The notes: a model not told the origin generated them from the letters alone. DNA of 64,000 nucleotides from Megalonaias nervosa (GCA_016617855.1 JAECUM010001160.1:184542-248541), one strand, 5' to 3'; counted from the stretch's first letter, positions 23,800 to 36,363 are shown. Translations and numbers: made by a program.

Positions 23800-26130
23800 T
23801 GAAAATTAACTGCACAAACAATGTGGAAAATAAACTCCTCCAAATAAATGTAATACACATGTCAAAATTTGCAATATAAACCACAATTCTAAGAAAAGAT
23901 TTTTCTTGGGTGGTACATCATCATGTAGTTTCTTCATGCAGTTCACATGAAAATACTTCCACCTCATTGGGTGGAAATCAGCACACTCTACAAGAATGTG
24001 TTCCATTATCAGTGCACACTAGCATGGTATGCACTCAGGGCACAATTCACCCATCCAGAGGTATGCATGAGTCAGGTATGTGTCTGATACATGACCAGCA
24101 CAATACCACCTCATCTCTGTGATTTGATGCCACTCTCCCATAGTGGGTTTGATTTTTTTGAAGTTGTGGAGTCCTCATTTTGCATATATTGCCAAGTATT
24201 ACAAATATGCTGATTTGTACAACATTTCAAGTTGGTATATGCAATGTTCATTCAGAAATGGGTGACTGCTTTATCTGCCTTTCACTAACCTTTTTACCCA
24301 TATGACTAGGCAGCCAATTGTAAGGAATCATTTATCCAGACTGTATGAGATCATGTTTCTGTAATATCTTGGATATTACTGGGTTGTCAGATTTCATGCC
24401 TTATAAAGCTTTCAATGTGTAAAAGGAATCCAAAAAGATACTAAAATTTGTTTTCTGACGGGTGTCAATGCAGTTCAAAAGCATTTTTTATGACTGTAAT
24501 TTCTGCAGTAATGCAGTGATGTTTTATCTGGTAAATGACTTAAGATGTGCTATCAGATGTTGCAATGGGAGTTCCAGCTTTGTCTCCATCTTTTAAACTA
24601 TTAGTATATAGGTGACTGTGTGTCTACACTCACAGCCTCTGATCTCAGTGACTTTACAAGGAAAATGGAGAGGATTTGTTGCAAATCTTTGAATTTGCTA
24701 AGGTCAAATATTACTTTGGGAGGTTTGGTAACCACAGTGGTGATTTGGGAGTACAAAATTTTACAATATTTGCAACACTGCAGACAGATTTGTATGCTAT
24801 AACATGGAATAAAATTTGATTTCTGAATGTACATGATTTGGTAGTTGAGGGATTGTATGGATTTGAAGATCATGTGGTAACATACAGAAGAGCCAATTTC
24901 ATTTGCCTGAGCTAAAGTGATGGATTTATTTGCCTTCTCATATTGGCTTTCTTAAGTGGAAGGTCTAAATGCACCCAGACAGAGTTTAAGTCCCTTATTA
25001 TGTATTGGATCATGCTTCTGCATTTAAGATTTACTGATGACCTATATAACTAGAGCAAGACGTTTCAGTCTGCTCCCAAAATGTGCTTGCCACAACTTGT
25101 AATAAATCCAGGGCTTTTTTGGATAATTGTCCCTGAATAGATGAAGAAAAGTTAGCTTACAATGAAAAATAAGCCCTCAAATTTTGGTCTCCTCCATAAC
25201 AGTAAGAACACAACTATCAAGACAGAGTCATAGGTCAGCATGAATACAATGTAATATTGCAGATATGCATGCAATTTTAGATTTCAAACTATTTTTGTCT
25301 GCCCTGCATTTCTGAACTCTTTTTAAGCTTATCTGTAGTTGACATTCAATAGGATATATACTTTCTGATCAATAGCAGGTAGAAAAAGGCATCAACATAT
25401 AATGAGCAGATTGATGATATACTGCCCTGAGGCACATCCATTTCCTGAGGGTGGCTTTCAGAAAGGTTACTACCTACCTGACTCTAAAATTTCTATCTTT
25501 CCAAAACTTGAACATAAAGTTATGCAGGTGGACCCTTAGACCTAGGTTGAAAATAGGTTATTCAATATGCTATTGTTGTAAAATGGCATCTCCATGTCCT
25601 TTCTTTTCTAGTACTTTGCTGGACATGTGATGGCAGTCTGAGAGTTAAGTCTATTATTTATCATCCATTCCATGGTTTTCAAACAGAGCTTGTTAATGGT
25701 ATGTGGCAATAGCTGGAAGGGTATTTCTTGGTCTTTTCCATGTTCAGGTACTGGTATCAATGTTGCTTCTTGCCAAGACTAAGGGAAGTCACCAGTTTCC
25801 CAAATTTATTAAACATATTTAGCATACTATCGATATCTGTCAAGTGTTTCAGGACTGGTTGTGGATATCTGGTCCAGCTGAAATGTTGTGGGCTCAATCA
25901 ATCAAGAGTGTTTTGTAATCCTCTGAGAGTGAAAGGTGTATTTATAATTTACAGCATTAACAGATCCAAAATTAGAGGATAGGAAAATTTCATACATCGT
26001 TTTGGAAGGGAACTAGTCCTTGAAATGGACCACAAGTCACCAAGATGATTGATGCATTGTGAAATGATTTTATATCCATATTGTTTCCATTCTGAGGAGA
26101 TTTGATGGTTGGGAAATGTATGTGCTGCTT
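23800..26130 (-). mobile_element. Dead LINE with RNase H (Jockey/CR1-like)
   Basis: Reading the minus strand from about 26000 down gives, in the right order but with many frameshifts and stops: a segment like the RT entry (SWQEATLIPVPEHGKDQE, then HTINKLCLKTMEWMINNRL, 25980-25640); VPQGSISS (about 25420), the RT motif-B region; an RNase-H-like stretch (24500-24300); then ITEMRWYCAGHVSDTYLTHA and HILVECADFHPMRWKYFH (24120-23850), the usual C-terminal end of RNase-H-bearing LINEs. The order and spacing match the non-LTR RT family and the whole is clearly inactive. Clade cannot be fixed by eye. Confidence 0.75.
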
Positions 26131-27699
26131 ATCTTACAAAGTGTGCTTTACAGATTTTCTTTTTGCCACGGTATACCGGTAATGTAATAATAAGTTTCAG
26201 TGTGTATTTTTTATGTTCACCTTCCACAATTTTCTAAAAGTGTTTCCAATTTATCTTGTAGGGGGAGGTATTGTCATGGAATTGTGTGTTGTAAAATAGT
26301 TTATGCATTATATATTAAAAAAAATGTACTCTGAGTCTATTTTGTGGGGTTTTTTGCTGTGTACATGGTTACCCAAATGAGGTTTACTTTTTAGCCATGG
26401 CTATTTCACAACAGTATGTTCAGTTTCTGCACTACTAAACATGCAAAGTACCCACAGTGAGAAAACCCAATTACCTCAAGTTTTCTGGCTGTGGAGTTTC
26501 ACCACAACCAGAGTCTTATAATGGAAATTCTTGATGGCAAAGTCACAATACAACAAATTTTGTAGAGGAAACAGAAGGACAGAACTCCAATGGGAGTGGG
26601 TAGAAAACTTCAGTCTGTGCCTGCAAGGCAGAGTTTCATTCATCAAAGTGAGATTTAATAATGATGAGGAAACTTGAGGGATAGTTTTTATCATTTTTGG
26701 AGTGAAGCCAATGTTTCCTGTGCTACCTGCAAAGTAGTTGGAAAAGAATGTTGAGGATGGCAGCTCACTACATTTGCAGATCTACAAGTTATATCCTGTT
26801 CCTTCCAAGGTATCACTAAGTAGAGGCTCCTTTTGGGTGACAGAGACTTGAGGGCGAGTGAAGTGACATCTCTTGGAAACTGAGGAACCATGATGGGCAT
26901 CATACACTGGAGGTACTATGAGAGTAACACTGACCCATGAGGTACCTAAACAAAACTGGATGTCATCAACAGGAAGTATCTGGTGGCACTATGCAAATTA
27001 GACTGATCCATGAGTGTGCCTGTATAAACTGGGCATCGTCTGCTGGAAGTGCTCAGTCGGCTGAATATCTGGTTTCATGAAGAAGGTTTTTGGTATTGAG
27101 GCATTAAACTGGGCATCATACACAAGAATTGCCGAGCAGCACTGTGTGAGCTGAGGAACTGAACAAGTACATTTTTCCTGTTGGCTAATACTGTATGATC
27201 AATTGTGATCATCATGGTCCATTACAATCAGAGTTATATGGCCGAGATCATCAGTGAAGGAACATGGCCATCTTGGCTTGCATGATGTTGTCTCACTCTC
27301 CAGTAAATGATATAGTTTCAAACCCTTGCAGGCAAGCTAAAGTTTTCATCCCTCAAGCTATGCTTCCATGCCTTTGTACCCAAATGAATTGCCACCCATT
27401 GACTGTTTTCCACGATATGAAAGTCCAACATGTATTCAAGGAATAAGAACCAAAGAAAACAACACATGTTGAGTGGTTGTCAGACTGGTCATGCCCATGC
27501 TCTAAATCTGTAAGACAGAGCAGACCATATATACATGTAGTACAGTTAGTGTCCTGCTTTATGAACTTATGAGTGTCCATGCAGAGATACCCACTATGAT
27601 AAATACCTGTAAGAGGGCACAAAGGTTGAGAATTAGAGCATCACTATTATTATAATTTAGAAGTGGACACTAAATTATTAATTCTAGAAACAAGTAACC

Positions 27700-27870
27700 T
27701 TTAGGAGGATCAACTGACTGCCTATACAGGTAAAATCACTGAAGCAACATTCATAGTAAATACATGTATGAAGTGTAAAGCAAAATAATCAATCTTAATA
27801 ATTTTAGTAACAAATTACCCAAAAGAAGGTCTATTTTTTGACTGCCTATACAGGTAAAATCTCTGACGCA
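27700..27870. repeat. Two-copy ~120-bp repeat
   Basis: GACTGCCTATACAGGTAAAA then TC.CTGA.GCA occurs at about 27717 and 27840, with AACAAGTAACC/AACAAATTACC upstream of both. Confidence 0.55.
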
Positions 27871-28839
27871 TTGCTAAAAGTAACATCTTATACTTACTTG
27901 TACTTATCTGACCACAGCAGAAGCTATACAGTAATATAAACTAATATTCTATATTATAAAAACTGGCACATAAAATAAAACTGAAACAGTATTATTCATA
28001 CTTATGAAGTAGACACTGCAATATCCATTATGAGACAATGTTCATTGTAGGAAAAGGCCCAATGACATTGTGTATCGGTAAAATCAGTACAGCATCACAT
28101 ATACAACTAAAAATTAGACGGTAAGACAAGATAACATAGAAACTGAACTGTATGTATCCTGACTCGGTGGAAATTATACAGCAATATTAAAACAGTTTTC
28201 TAAATCATGTACCAGACCTGCACTTATTGATATGGTTACAGTAATGACGAGATGCCATTGAAACCCACGCAGGTATGTACCACTGGTGCCTAAGTGTGTG
28301 GCAACTGCAAAGTGATAACATGGAATGTTAGGAAACATTGTCGTTGGTGATAGGAAGAACAGAAAAGTAGAAAACTGATAGACAGAGTATACTTCCCTTT
28401 TGAAGATGAAACTCCTATAATTTGTTTTGAGGTAGAAAACTTCCAAACTAATTTTGTGAGGTCTCTTTGTCTGTAGACATGTTAATCAGCATGAGTGGAA
28501 GCAGTAACGGACAATTTCATGGGATATGGTGCCAATCCCAGTATCAAGGGAAGATTAGTCTATCTATTACCACCTAGATGTAAAGATAACTTTTATGTTT
28601 CTAGCTAAAAAGATTTAACCTGGGAGGGCTGGATTTGCAAGGTAGTGGTAGTATGATTGGGTAATGTATTTTGAAGAAGAAATACTTTAACATGCATCTC
28701 CACCAAATGCTTTGAGTGAAGCAGAATCTCAGAGTGAGCTTTGCAGCTACACTCTACAAGTGGCTGGCCTGAACTAAGTTTTTTCTTGGCACTTCTTGAC
28801 TCTCCAGGCAAGCCTTAAAGTACTTTGGCTGTGACAAAA

Positions 28840-29060
28840 TTTTATAGCTTTATTTGTTTTTGGCTTCAGTGACGAAAAATCTTGGCTAATTTCCTTGCAA
28901 TGAATGTGTGTGTAAAGTTCACAGCAATCCTCAAAGTAGTTTAGGAGGAGTTATGATAAAACAAACTTGTGCTAACGGACAGATGGACGTAAGACAACAG
29001 ACAACAGAACATCCTATAAATACTTTAGGTGTATAACCAGTAGAGACAAATATCAAGTTA
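28840..29060. repeat. Dispersed repeat end shared with 54.5 kb
   Basis: AGGAGGAGTTATGATAA, then GTGCTAACGGACAGATGGAC, ACAACAGACAACAGAACATC and TATAACCAGTAGAGAC match 54500-54615. There the same text directly follows the 140-bp units, so this is the terminal part of one dispersed family. Confidence 0.6.
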
Positions 29061-29154
29061 TTGCTGGTATTTAAAATACTGGATTGGGGATGGAGTCCTA
29101 TTAATACTGAAGGAAAATTGTTTTATGAATATTTAAATTTGTGGTATGCAGAAA

Positions 29155-29310
29155 CCATGAAAATCCACTAAAACTGGTACCCATAGTGAATTCATAGTTA
29201 ACTAAAATTGGTACCTCGTCTTCAATAGCAAATCCATTGTTGATTAAAATTGGTACCCTATATATAAAGTGGATTCATAGTAACAAAAACTTGTACCCCA
29301 TGTAAGTTAA
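29155..29310. repeat. ~50-bp degenerate repeat
   Basis: Three or four units around AACTAAAATTGGTACC followed by C.TAT.GTGAATTCATAGTT-like text. Confidence 0.5.
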
Positions 29311-29602
29311 TTACAGTGACAAAATGTATTATTCTTTAATACTAGACGACAATGGTTTAATTTCATAGCTCTACTATAACTAATTTCATTGTCTTAATAC
29401 CAGTTTTCAGACTGATATTTTCTTGATCCAGTATGTTACAAGTGTATATGCTGCAAAGCCTAAATTTTCCTAAATTACTTTTTCTTCTAACCTTGTTTAC
29501 TTCAATCAAAACTGAATATGTTCACAAGTATATCATTTAGCTAGGGTCTACACTCTCTACACCCCTAACTTACAAAGAGCTGCACAAATATTTAATACTT
29601 AC

Positions 29603-29917
29603 ACATGTGAGAGCAGTGGCTTGCTGGCTCAATTTCCCCAATATCATTCTGACATGCCAGTACTTTATATTGCTTTCCTGAGCCACAAATTGCATGGATT
29701 CCCTCATATGGAGCCTGATAACCAGTCCTGGCTGTGTAACCTTGAAAGGACCTTGTTCCTTTAGAGTAGGATGGATCATCTGACATATCCAGGATACATT
29801 CTGACCAGTTTCCAACAGGTACAGGCTGTGGAACATCACACAAACAGCGCTCAAACTCATCAATGGGGTACAACATACGATTGCGGCAGCGTAAAGGTAC
29901 ATTTTTCACAGGATCAT
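29603..29917 (-). CDS. THSD7-like gene, exon 6 of 9 seen (largest exon, VW-type TSR)
   Basis: This 315-bp exon gives about 105 residues. It contains VKNVPLRCRNRMLYP, FERCLCDVP, VGNWSECILDM, HAICGSGKQYKVLAC and PASHCSHM. NWSECI plus ICGSG mark the second TSR type, with a longer loop of about 34 residues between them (SDDPSYSKGTRSFQGY...). The Cys-Leu-Cys replaces a simple Cys entry. NWS is also a possible N-glycosylation sequon. Borders are ctgtatag|AT and CACATGT|gtaagt. The final T joins CA of exon 7 to give Ser (HMSYEEEVC). The open frame shows no disruption. The flanking introns are about 10.7 kb and 7.1 kb. Confidence 0.87.
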
Positions 29918-30596
29918 CTATACAGACATATAAATTTCAAAATCAGTTTAAGCTTTTATGCTTCAAGTTTAAATTTTATTTACTTTGTATCAATTATATA
30001 AGTTCTTAAGATTTATATTAAGCATTCTTCATGGTTCATATACTGGCATGGTCTGGTCTTTTATTGTGGAGGAAACTAGACAACATGGAGGAAACCACCT
30101 AACCTGGATGGATGACCACTTAACCTTCTCACATACCTGGGACCACAGGTGTAAAGTGAGTTACCACTATACTGTCTGGTGAATAAATTCATTAAAAGAA
30201 AATCGATAAGTAAATGTAATACTGTCTGAGTTACATGCTTACAAGTGCAGTACAAAACTCTTTGTCATGGTTGTTGATTTTGAATCTGATATCATAGACA
30301 GAGGTTCACTGAACTCTTGAGTTGGACAATGTCCAGATGCACACACACACTATGTTAAGCATTTAATATCTTCATTTAAAAGTAACATTAATTAAAAAAG
30401 TTCTTCTTTTATTAAGAATAGATTTATTTCAAGTGAACATACTTTAATAGTTCTTGATTCTGAAGCATGAAATGTGAGTAGGGTTTTGATGGCACAAGCA
30501 ATGCAAAACTTTTCAAAAGTCTTTTAAATCTTGGTGCAAACATCTGGCATTTAAAATCATTCTCTTTCCATTTACTCCATTTTCCCGCTGCTGCAG

Positions 30597-30857
30597 TTGT
30601 AGCTGTTGTAGTTGTTGTAGGGTTTAACGCCATTTTTCAGTGCAAGATAGGCTATACATGGCCGCCAGTATAATTGGTGGAGGAAGAACCCAGGAAAATC
30701 CAGAAAGAACCACTGACCCACGAGAAGCTACTGGCAAGCTTTCTCACATACCCACATTGGCCGAACCTGAGACTTGAACCCACACAGACAGAGGTGAGAT
30801 GGCAGTGATCTGTAATGGTGAGTGCTTTAGACCACTTGGCCACTCCGGGCCCCCCCA
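30597..30857 (-). mobile_element. tRNA-derived SINE, copy 3 (261 bp, 9-bp TSD)
   Basis: Flanked by CTGCTGCAG at 30588-30596 and 30858-30866. Minus orientation, with the tail seen as GTTGTAGTTGTTGTAGGGTT and the tRNA-like head as ACCACTTGGCCACT. The short reading frame across it is SINE text. Confidence 0.88.
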
Positions 30858-31371
30858 CTGCTGCAGACTATTCTCCTTATCTGTTACAGTGTTCATTTAT
30901 TTGAGTCTTTCCAATATCACATTTATTAAAACTTTGTTAACTCTCCCCATTGTCATCATGTAACCTTTAACTTTTACTTTTTCTTCTCATCGAGTAAGAA
31001 TTTTTTTGTTTGTGATGACATGGTAAAGGTTTGTGATGATTTATTTCTATATTGCTCATTGTACTGCAAGTTAATAGAGCAGACAAAATTTTTGCAGAGT
31101 CGATGAAATGCCTTGTTTATAAAGGAACTGATAAATGTACTGTCACATTGTATTTATAATTTTGACCTGGTGCCGTATTTTCTTCAAGGTTCATTTCTCT
31201 TTGCATGTGAATTCAAAAAAACTATATTTAGTTCATTTTGACCATATTATGATCTTGACAATCACCTCTGGTCATAATCACCAAAGAGAAGAACTCAACA
31301 TAAGATCACTATTAGGTTGGTCTGGCCACATTCCAGAGGACAAACGATTCTTCCATTTGTGATATCATGTT

Positions 31372-31635
31372 GTGCCTGACACTGCAAGAATTACTTCAAC
31401 AAAACAAGTCAATTTAACTTGCAATGTCATCAGTGTCATTTACGAAAGCAGGCCTGACATAACAGACATAGTTGTTCAGGGTTATATTATGTTTTTGTTT
31501 TCACCAACTGTGGAACAAGGTGACTTGATATCAATTATGGCCACAGCATCTGTGTATCTTCCATGCCAAAATAATCGGCTGACTCATATTCATTTTTTCC
31601 TGGTAGATCAAGACAGGCATGTTGTGGATCAGTAA
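31372..31635 (+). pseudogene. Relic of a virus-like gene next to the capsid-like relic
   Basis: Open stretch of about 87 residues with LTHIHFFLVDQDRHVVDQ at its end, then a stop; the frame goes on in GETLT... style after the stop. The phrase reminds me of a companion protein that lies beside capsid-like genes in integrated virus-like or Polinton-like elements of invertebrates. That is remembered resemblance only. It has no clear start and is followed by stops and frame changes, so it is not functional. Preceding sequence 31135-31362 is open but unrecognised. Confidence 0.4.
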
Positions 31636-32339
31636 GGAGAAACACTGACGATACAACTGTACGTTAGAGATTAGCCTGACATTTAACAATAACAACAATG
31701 ACAGTCACACATGGATGTGTTAAGTCCATTCGTGTAGTTAACATGAGAAAACCTGTGTAACTGACATATTACAGAACTGGGCTGAGTAATATTGTTCATG
31801 TATTATTTGCAAGTACATCAAAAACACTCACAGCCTTATCACTGCATACTGTTCCCATCACTAAGCAAGTTGCCATGCCATGTGGATGTGTTAAAAGTGT
31901 CACTGTGGATCAATTAAAACAACTGGGCTCACAGGCAGCTCCAACACTTCAAGATCAAATACACTGATTAGTAACACAAGCACCACCACCATCAAAGATG
32001 GTTCCAGTTTCAATGCCATCAACCAAATCAATGCCACCTGCAGTTAATAAAATCATTAACAAGGCCACTCAACAGCGATTGTCAGATTCAACAACTGCCA
32101 GTCTGACAATCAGGGTGGATTTGCACAGTATTAAAGACAATCAATTATGTATAATTTTGCAATGGCTCAGTTCAAAGAGGGAAGGCCTGTGTTAGTGGAT
32201 CAAAACAAGAGAGATATTCAGTATTTCTCATATCCAACCAGGGATCGTAATCAATTAAAATAGAATTGCAAGTACAAGACACGTCTAGGTTTTTCCTTCT
32301 GTGTGAGGCATTTTTGGAAGTGGAAATGAAAACTGGTGT

Positions 32340-33110
32340 ATGAGAACAATGCCAAATATGATGCCAATAGCACAGTGGGATTTTTTTATCAATGGCATTG
32401 TGGTGTTGTGTAACAGTACACGTTGTTACTCCATTAATGGAAAGGAAATCAAATTCATTCTGGACAACATTTACATGGCTACAACAATTCTTGGACTCAC
32501 CAAATACAGTGATGATTACATGAGAACCATTGGCCCAACCATGATGTTTGTCAAAGATTTAACTGATAACACAGATCATAAACCACTTAAATTTCAGCAA
32601 ATTGTGTGGGATTCCTTTACAGACCCACAACCTGCTGGTATGGATCGCAGACCTGATGCCACCACTCCTTTGGTGAGTCATTTTAACCCAAATTTTAACC
32701 TTGGATATGCACAGTACTGATCACAACTCATTGGTGATTCAGTGAGGTTTTCTTGCACAATTCCTCTCAGTCACATTTTTGGGTTTTGCAGACATGTGCA
32801 CAAGGTGATATTTGGAGCCAAATACATGGTCACTGTGTTTGTCAAAACAACTCCAAGGATGCCATTTAGCGTGCTGCAGGTGCTGCTGGCAACGTTGTAT
32901 TAGATACATTAACATTGTGGATGCCTATGTTATCCCCTTCACTGAGCACAGAAGCATGCTTGTTATTGTTTATGAATTCAGGAACCATGTCAACATTGTT
33001 GGTTCTCGTGCATACCACAGATGCCCAGCCACCAGCTGCTACTGTGGGACGGTTTTTGAATGGTTTTGATAAACCTAAATCTAACATCTTAACATCTTAT
33101 AATTGATAGC
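32340..33110 (+). pseudogene. Decayed major-capsid-like gene (Polinton/adintovirus-like?)
   Basis: A 126-residue open stretch (32340-32720) contains YSINGKEIKFILDNIYMATT. It meets an in-frame TGA at 32718-32720 and stays open in the same frame beyond it with IPLSHIFGFC at about 32761-32790. It then shifts frame near 32870, with a further open stretch at 32915-33106 carrying LWMPMLSPSL-like text. The combination resembles a capsid-like protein family found integrated in many invertebrate genomes, probably of double-jelly-roll virus or Polinton-like origin. At least one stop and one frameshift make it dead. Confidence is limited because the match is from memory of motif patterns. Confidence 0.45.
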
Positions 33111-33253
33111 TTAAGATGAAATTCATTTTGAAGCTATGCACACCTATCCTGCAGGCTATTGTTTTGGTCCTTATGTTTAAGTTAAGATTTTATCATTGTA
33201 TACATGTGATGATATCTGACTGTGTTGATGTGGTTGCATAATATACCAACCAG

Positions 33254-33720
33254 GTGTTAGACCAATTGGCAGTTGATGCTAACATTAATCATAATTTTGT
33301 TCCACTTGTCGATGAATATCTGCATCATAGTGGTGTTACCACACCCTCATATACACTGAAATATGAGGTTAAACACCAGATAGAAACTGATAGCTGGAAT
33401 GGTCACCAAGGTGTGAAAATGTGTTTACTGCAGCACCAGGTGCAAAAACACTCCAGGGTTGTTTTTACAAAGGTGAAGTGGCATTCACTGGTGTATCCAT
33501 GCCAGTTAAGTACACCAACAAATATTTTAAACCAACATTGACATAACTGAGAAGAGAGAGATCTTGATTCAACAAGAAGGACACACTTGTTTGGGTCACT
33601 GTTATTGGGCAAAGCTGATCATTAGATATCAAAGGTGCTGGTGTAATTGCTGTGTTTTTGTATAAGTGGGGTGCCAAACCACCAGAATGCACCATTGGCA
33701 GAGATTTAAGTATTCCCAAA
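33254..33720 (+). pseudogene. Further coding-like relic after the capsid-like piece
   Basis: An open stretch of about 95 residues (33254-33541) is followed by further coding-like text in other frames up to about 33800. It shows no motif I recognise. Its place directly after the capsid-like relic, same strand, suggests it is part of the same integrated element. Confidence 0.25.
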
Positions 33721-34832
33721 GATTCATGACAATTGTGCCAGTCAAAAAGAATAACTGGTTAGAAGTGCATGTGTGTATTGTGCCTGTCCATGATGATGAG
33801 ACCATACATGTCATGTAATTAAAATACACGATCGTATTATTAATAGAAGAACTATAATGGACCCTCAGTCTTACTGGCATGAAAAAAGAATTGAAGCAGA
33901 ATGACAGATGAAAAATGAAATCACCAAGGAAAATGCACTGATTGTAAAATACAAATGCATGTGTTTGGTTTGGTTGTAAATGCTATATGTGGTCTTGTTG
34001 TGGCAGCAACAGTTGGTCTTGGTATGACTGAAATCATGACCACATCAAGGTGCACAAATCAGTGTTGTTGTTGGGGCTATATTGATAATAAGCAGTGTCT
34101 CTGGATGTGTAAGGAAATTAATTTTGATGTAACTACAATCACAAATACATATCCATTCTAATTTACTTACAGTCGCATAGAGCAGCCTCAATACAATCAG
34201 TAAATTGTACTTGGTAGCAATTGAGGCAAAATAAACAGCATAGCCAAGTTTGAGACTGTGCTGGTAGAAATGGACAATCAGGGACAGCTCCAAGCACAAA
34301 TAAGAAACAACATGGATTTACAAACATAAAGAGTCAAAGAAAACAAATCTTCATACAGAAAACTGGTTATCGATCAAAAGCATATTAACTCGCAGTGCAT
34401 TTACTGATTGCTACCATAGACTTTGCATGTCTGAGTATATCACTCTCTCTGTGGAATTATTTTCTTTTGTCATTTCTACAATTCCTAGAATAGTGTAGTA
34501 GTCTACACTGGCCCCATTTGCTGGCATTTCCATCTGGATGAGACTCACCCACCATAACTGAATCACTCGTTCAAGTGTCTGCTTGCCTGTGTATACAGTC
34601 AAACTTCAAAATGAACTACAGACAATGTTCACATAGGGGCTAAATGGTCATGGTGGGTAGAAGCCAGGATGGTTGGAAAGGCAGGCAAAGTGGGCCAGTT
34701 GGAGCAAAATACATAGTTTCATGCTACTTGGACAACATGCCTTTGTTATAGATTGATGACTGATGGCTGGACAGACAGACTGATGGCATATTGGTGATGA
34801 ACAATGTTGTTATGGACCAGAAGGATGACTCA

Positions 34833-36363
34833 TTAACCCTTTACCTCATGCAAGCGCTTTTGGACGCCTCTACTCCATTCGCATGGAAGCGCTTTTGGAT
34901 GCCTCTACCCAATTCGCATGTAAGTGCCTTTTGACATCTCTACACCATTCTCATGGAGGCGCCTTTTGATGTCTGCTGTAAACATCAGCCATTTTGAGCA
35001 GGTTTTCATAGCACCACCTTCGGGGAAAACCACCTATTAGATACTACATTCATTGGTGTGAATGACCATTACGTCAGATCACGTGGTCGCTGTTTATGCT
35101 CTGGTCGAAATCTGCTCTTTAAAGTAACTGGGTCGTATTCTCCACTCCCCAAAATGGAGGTCGCGGATTTCGTTCAGTACTTACTTGAGTTTTCACAATT
35201 AGAATCACAACTATGAAATCTTCAATAACTTAGGTAAAGGCTCTCATACTGATGTAATTATACAGCTATGACGATCGGATTTTACTCTTAAATCTTTTCA
35301 TATATAATATATGTGTACCAAAAACATAAAATGGTTAAAATTGCTATTAACCCTTTACCTCATACAAGCACCTTTGGATGCCTCCATGCCATTCGCATGT
35401 AAGCGTCTTTGGACGCCTCTACCCGATTCGCATATAAGCGCCTTTTGATGCCTCTACACCATTCTCATGGAAGCGCTTTTTGACGTCTGCTGTAAACATC
35501 AGCCATTTTGAGCGGGTTTTTGTAGCGCCACCTTCGGGAAAAACCCCCTATTAGATACTACATTCATTGGTGTGAATGACCATTAAGTCAGATCACGTGG
35601 TCACTGTTTATGCTCTGGTCGAATTCTGCTATTTAAAGTAACTGGGTCGTATTCTCTACTCCAAAATGGAGGTCGCAGATTTCGTTCAGTACTTACTCAA
35701 GTTTTCACGATTAGAATCACAACTATGAAAGCTTCAATAACTAAGGCAAAGGCTCAGATACTGATGTAGAAAGCCATTAATTTTTATAAATTATCAAATT
35801 CAGCTGATTTAGTGATGCAGACGCAGGCAAAGAACTTATAAATTTCGAGTATGAGAAATGGCAGCTACAATTGGTCACGCGGCTTCACGTTCTTGATGGT
35901 GAACAAGTTCTCTCAAGACTTCAAAGCACATAAAAATTTCTTCTGTGAAAAATAATTATACAGTTATAAAGATTGGATTTTTCTCTTAAATCTTTCCATA
36001 CATAGTGTATGTGTACCAAAAACGTAAAATGGTTAAAATTGCTGTCAAATGTAGCATACACTTCACTGCTTAACAGGCCTATGCGTATGGAGTAGAACAG
36101 GTAATAGGTGTTCTATTTATAGCGCACTACACTGGGTAACTTTGCTAAATGCGTATCAAAGGGCTAAAAAGCCATACACTCTATGAGGTAAAGGGTTAAA
36201 CGTAACATACACTTCACTGCTTAACAGGCCTATGTGTATGGAGTAGAATAAGTAACAGGAGTTCGATTTATAGCGCACTGCACTGGGTAACTTTGCTACA
36301 TGCGTATCGAAGGGCTAAAAAGCCATGCTAAAATGCCATACACTCTATGAGGTAAAGGGTTAA
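34833..36363. mobile_element. piggyBac-like MITE, copy B (host of nested copy C)
   Basis: Begins TTAACCCTTTACCTCAT at 34833 and ends ATGAGGTAAAGGGTTAA at 36347-36363, a perfect 17-bp TIR. Its own sequence is 34833-35346 plus 36196-36363; copy C sits between them at a TTAA. Its left end carries the GCCTTTTGACGCCTCTA-type iterations. Relative to A and C it lacks about 150-200 bases of the middle. It retains the 20-codon frame with small changes (ATG at about 35153). Confidence 0.88.
35347..36199. mobile_element. piggyBac-like MITE, copy C, inserted into copy B
   Basis: TTAA at 35347-35350 and 36196-36199 bound a full-length element with both TIRs. The interrupted site in copy B reads GCTA-TTAA-ACGTAACATAC, and the uninterrupted equivalent in copy A reads GCTGTTAAACATAACATAC. 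This shows directly that the target is TTAA and that it is duplicated. Same internal layout as copy A. Confidence 0.9.

Larger units (their letters stand above)
22512..29602. other. Intron between exons 6 and 7
   Basis: About 7.1 kb. It holds a ~139-bp tandem repeat (23090-23700), a dead LINE (23800-26130), unrecognised sequence with weak ~100-bp internal similarity (26880-27130), a two-copy ~120-bp repeat (27700-27870) and a repeat end at 28840-29060 shared with 54.5 kb. A 30-base segment near 28617 (CTGGATTTGCAAGGTAGTGG) also occurs near 21910. Confidence 0.6.

Noticed and set aside
26476..26903. Two minus-strand frames of about 70 residues
   Set aside because: No recognised motif, no splice or start context; background open frames.
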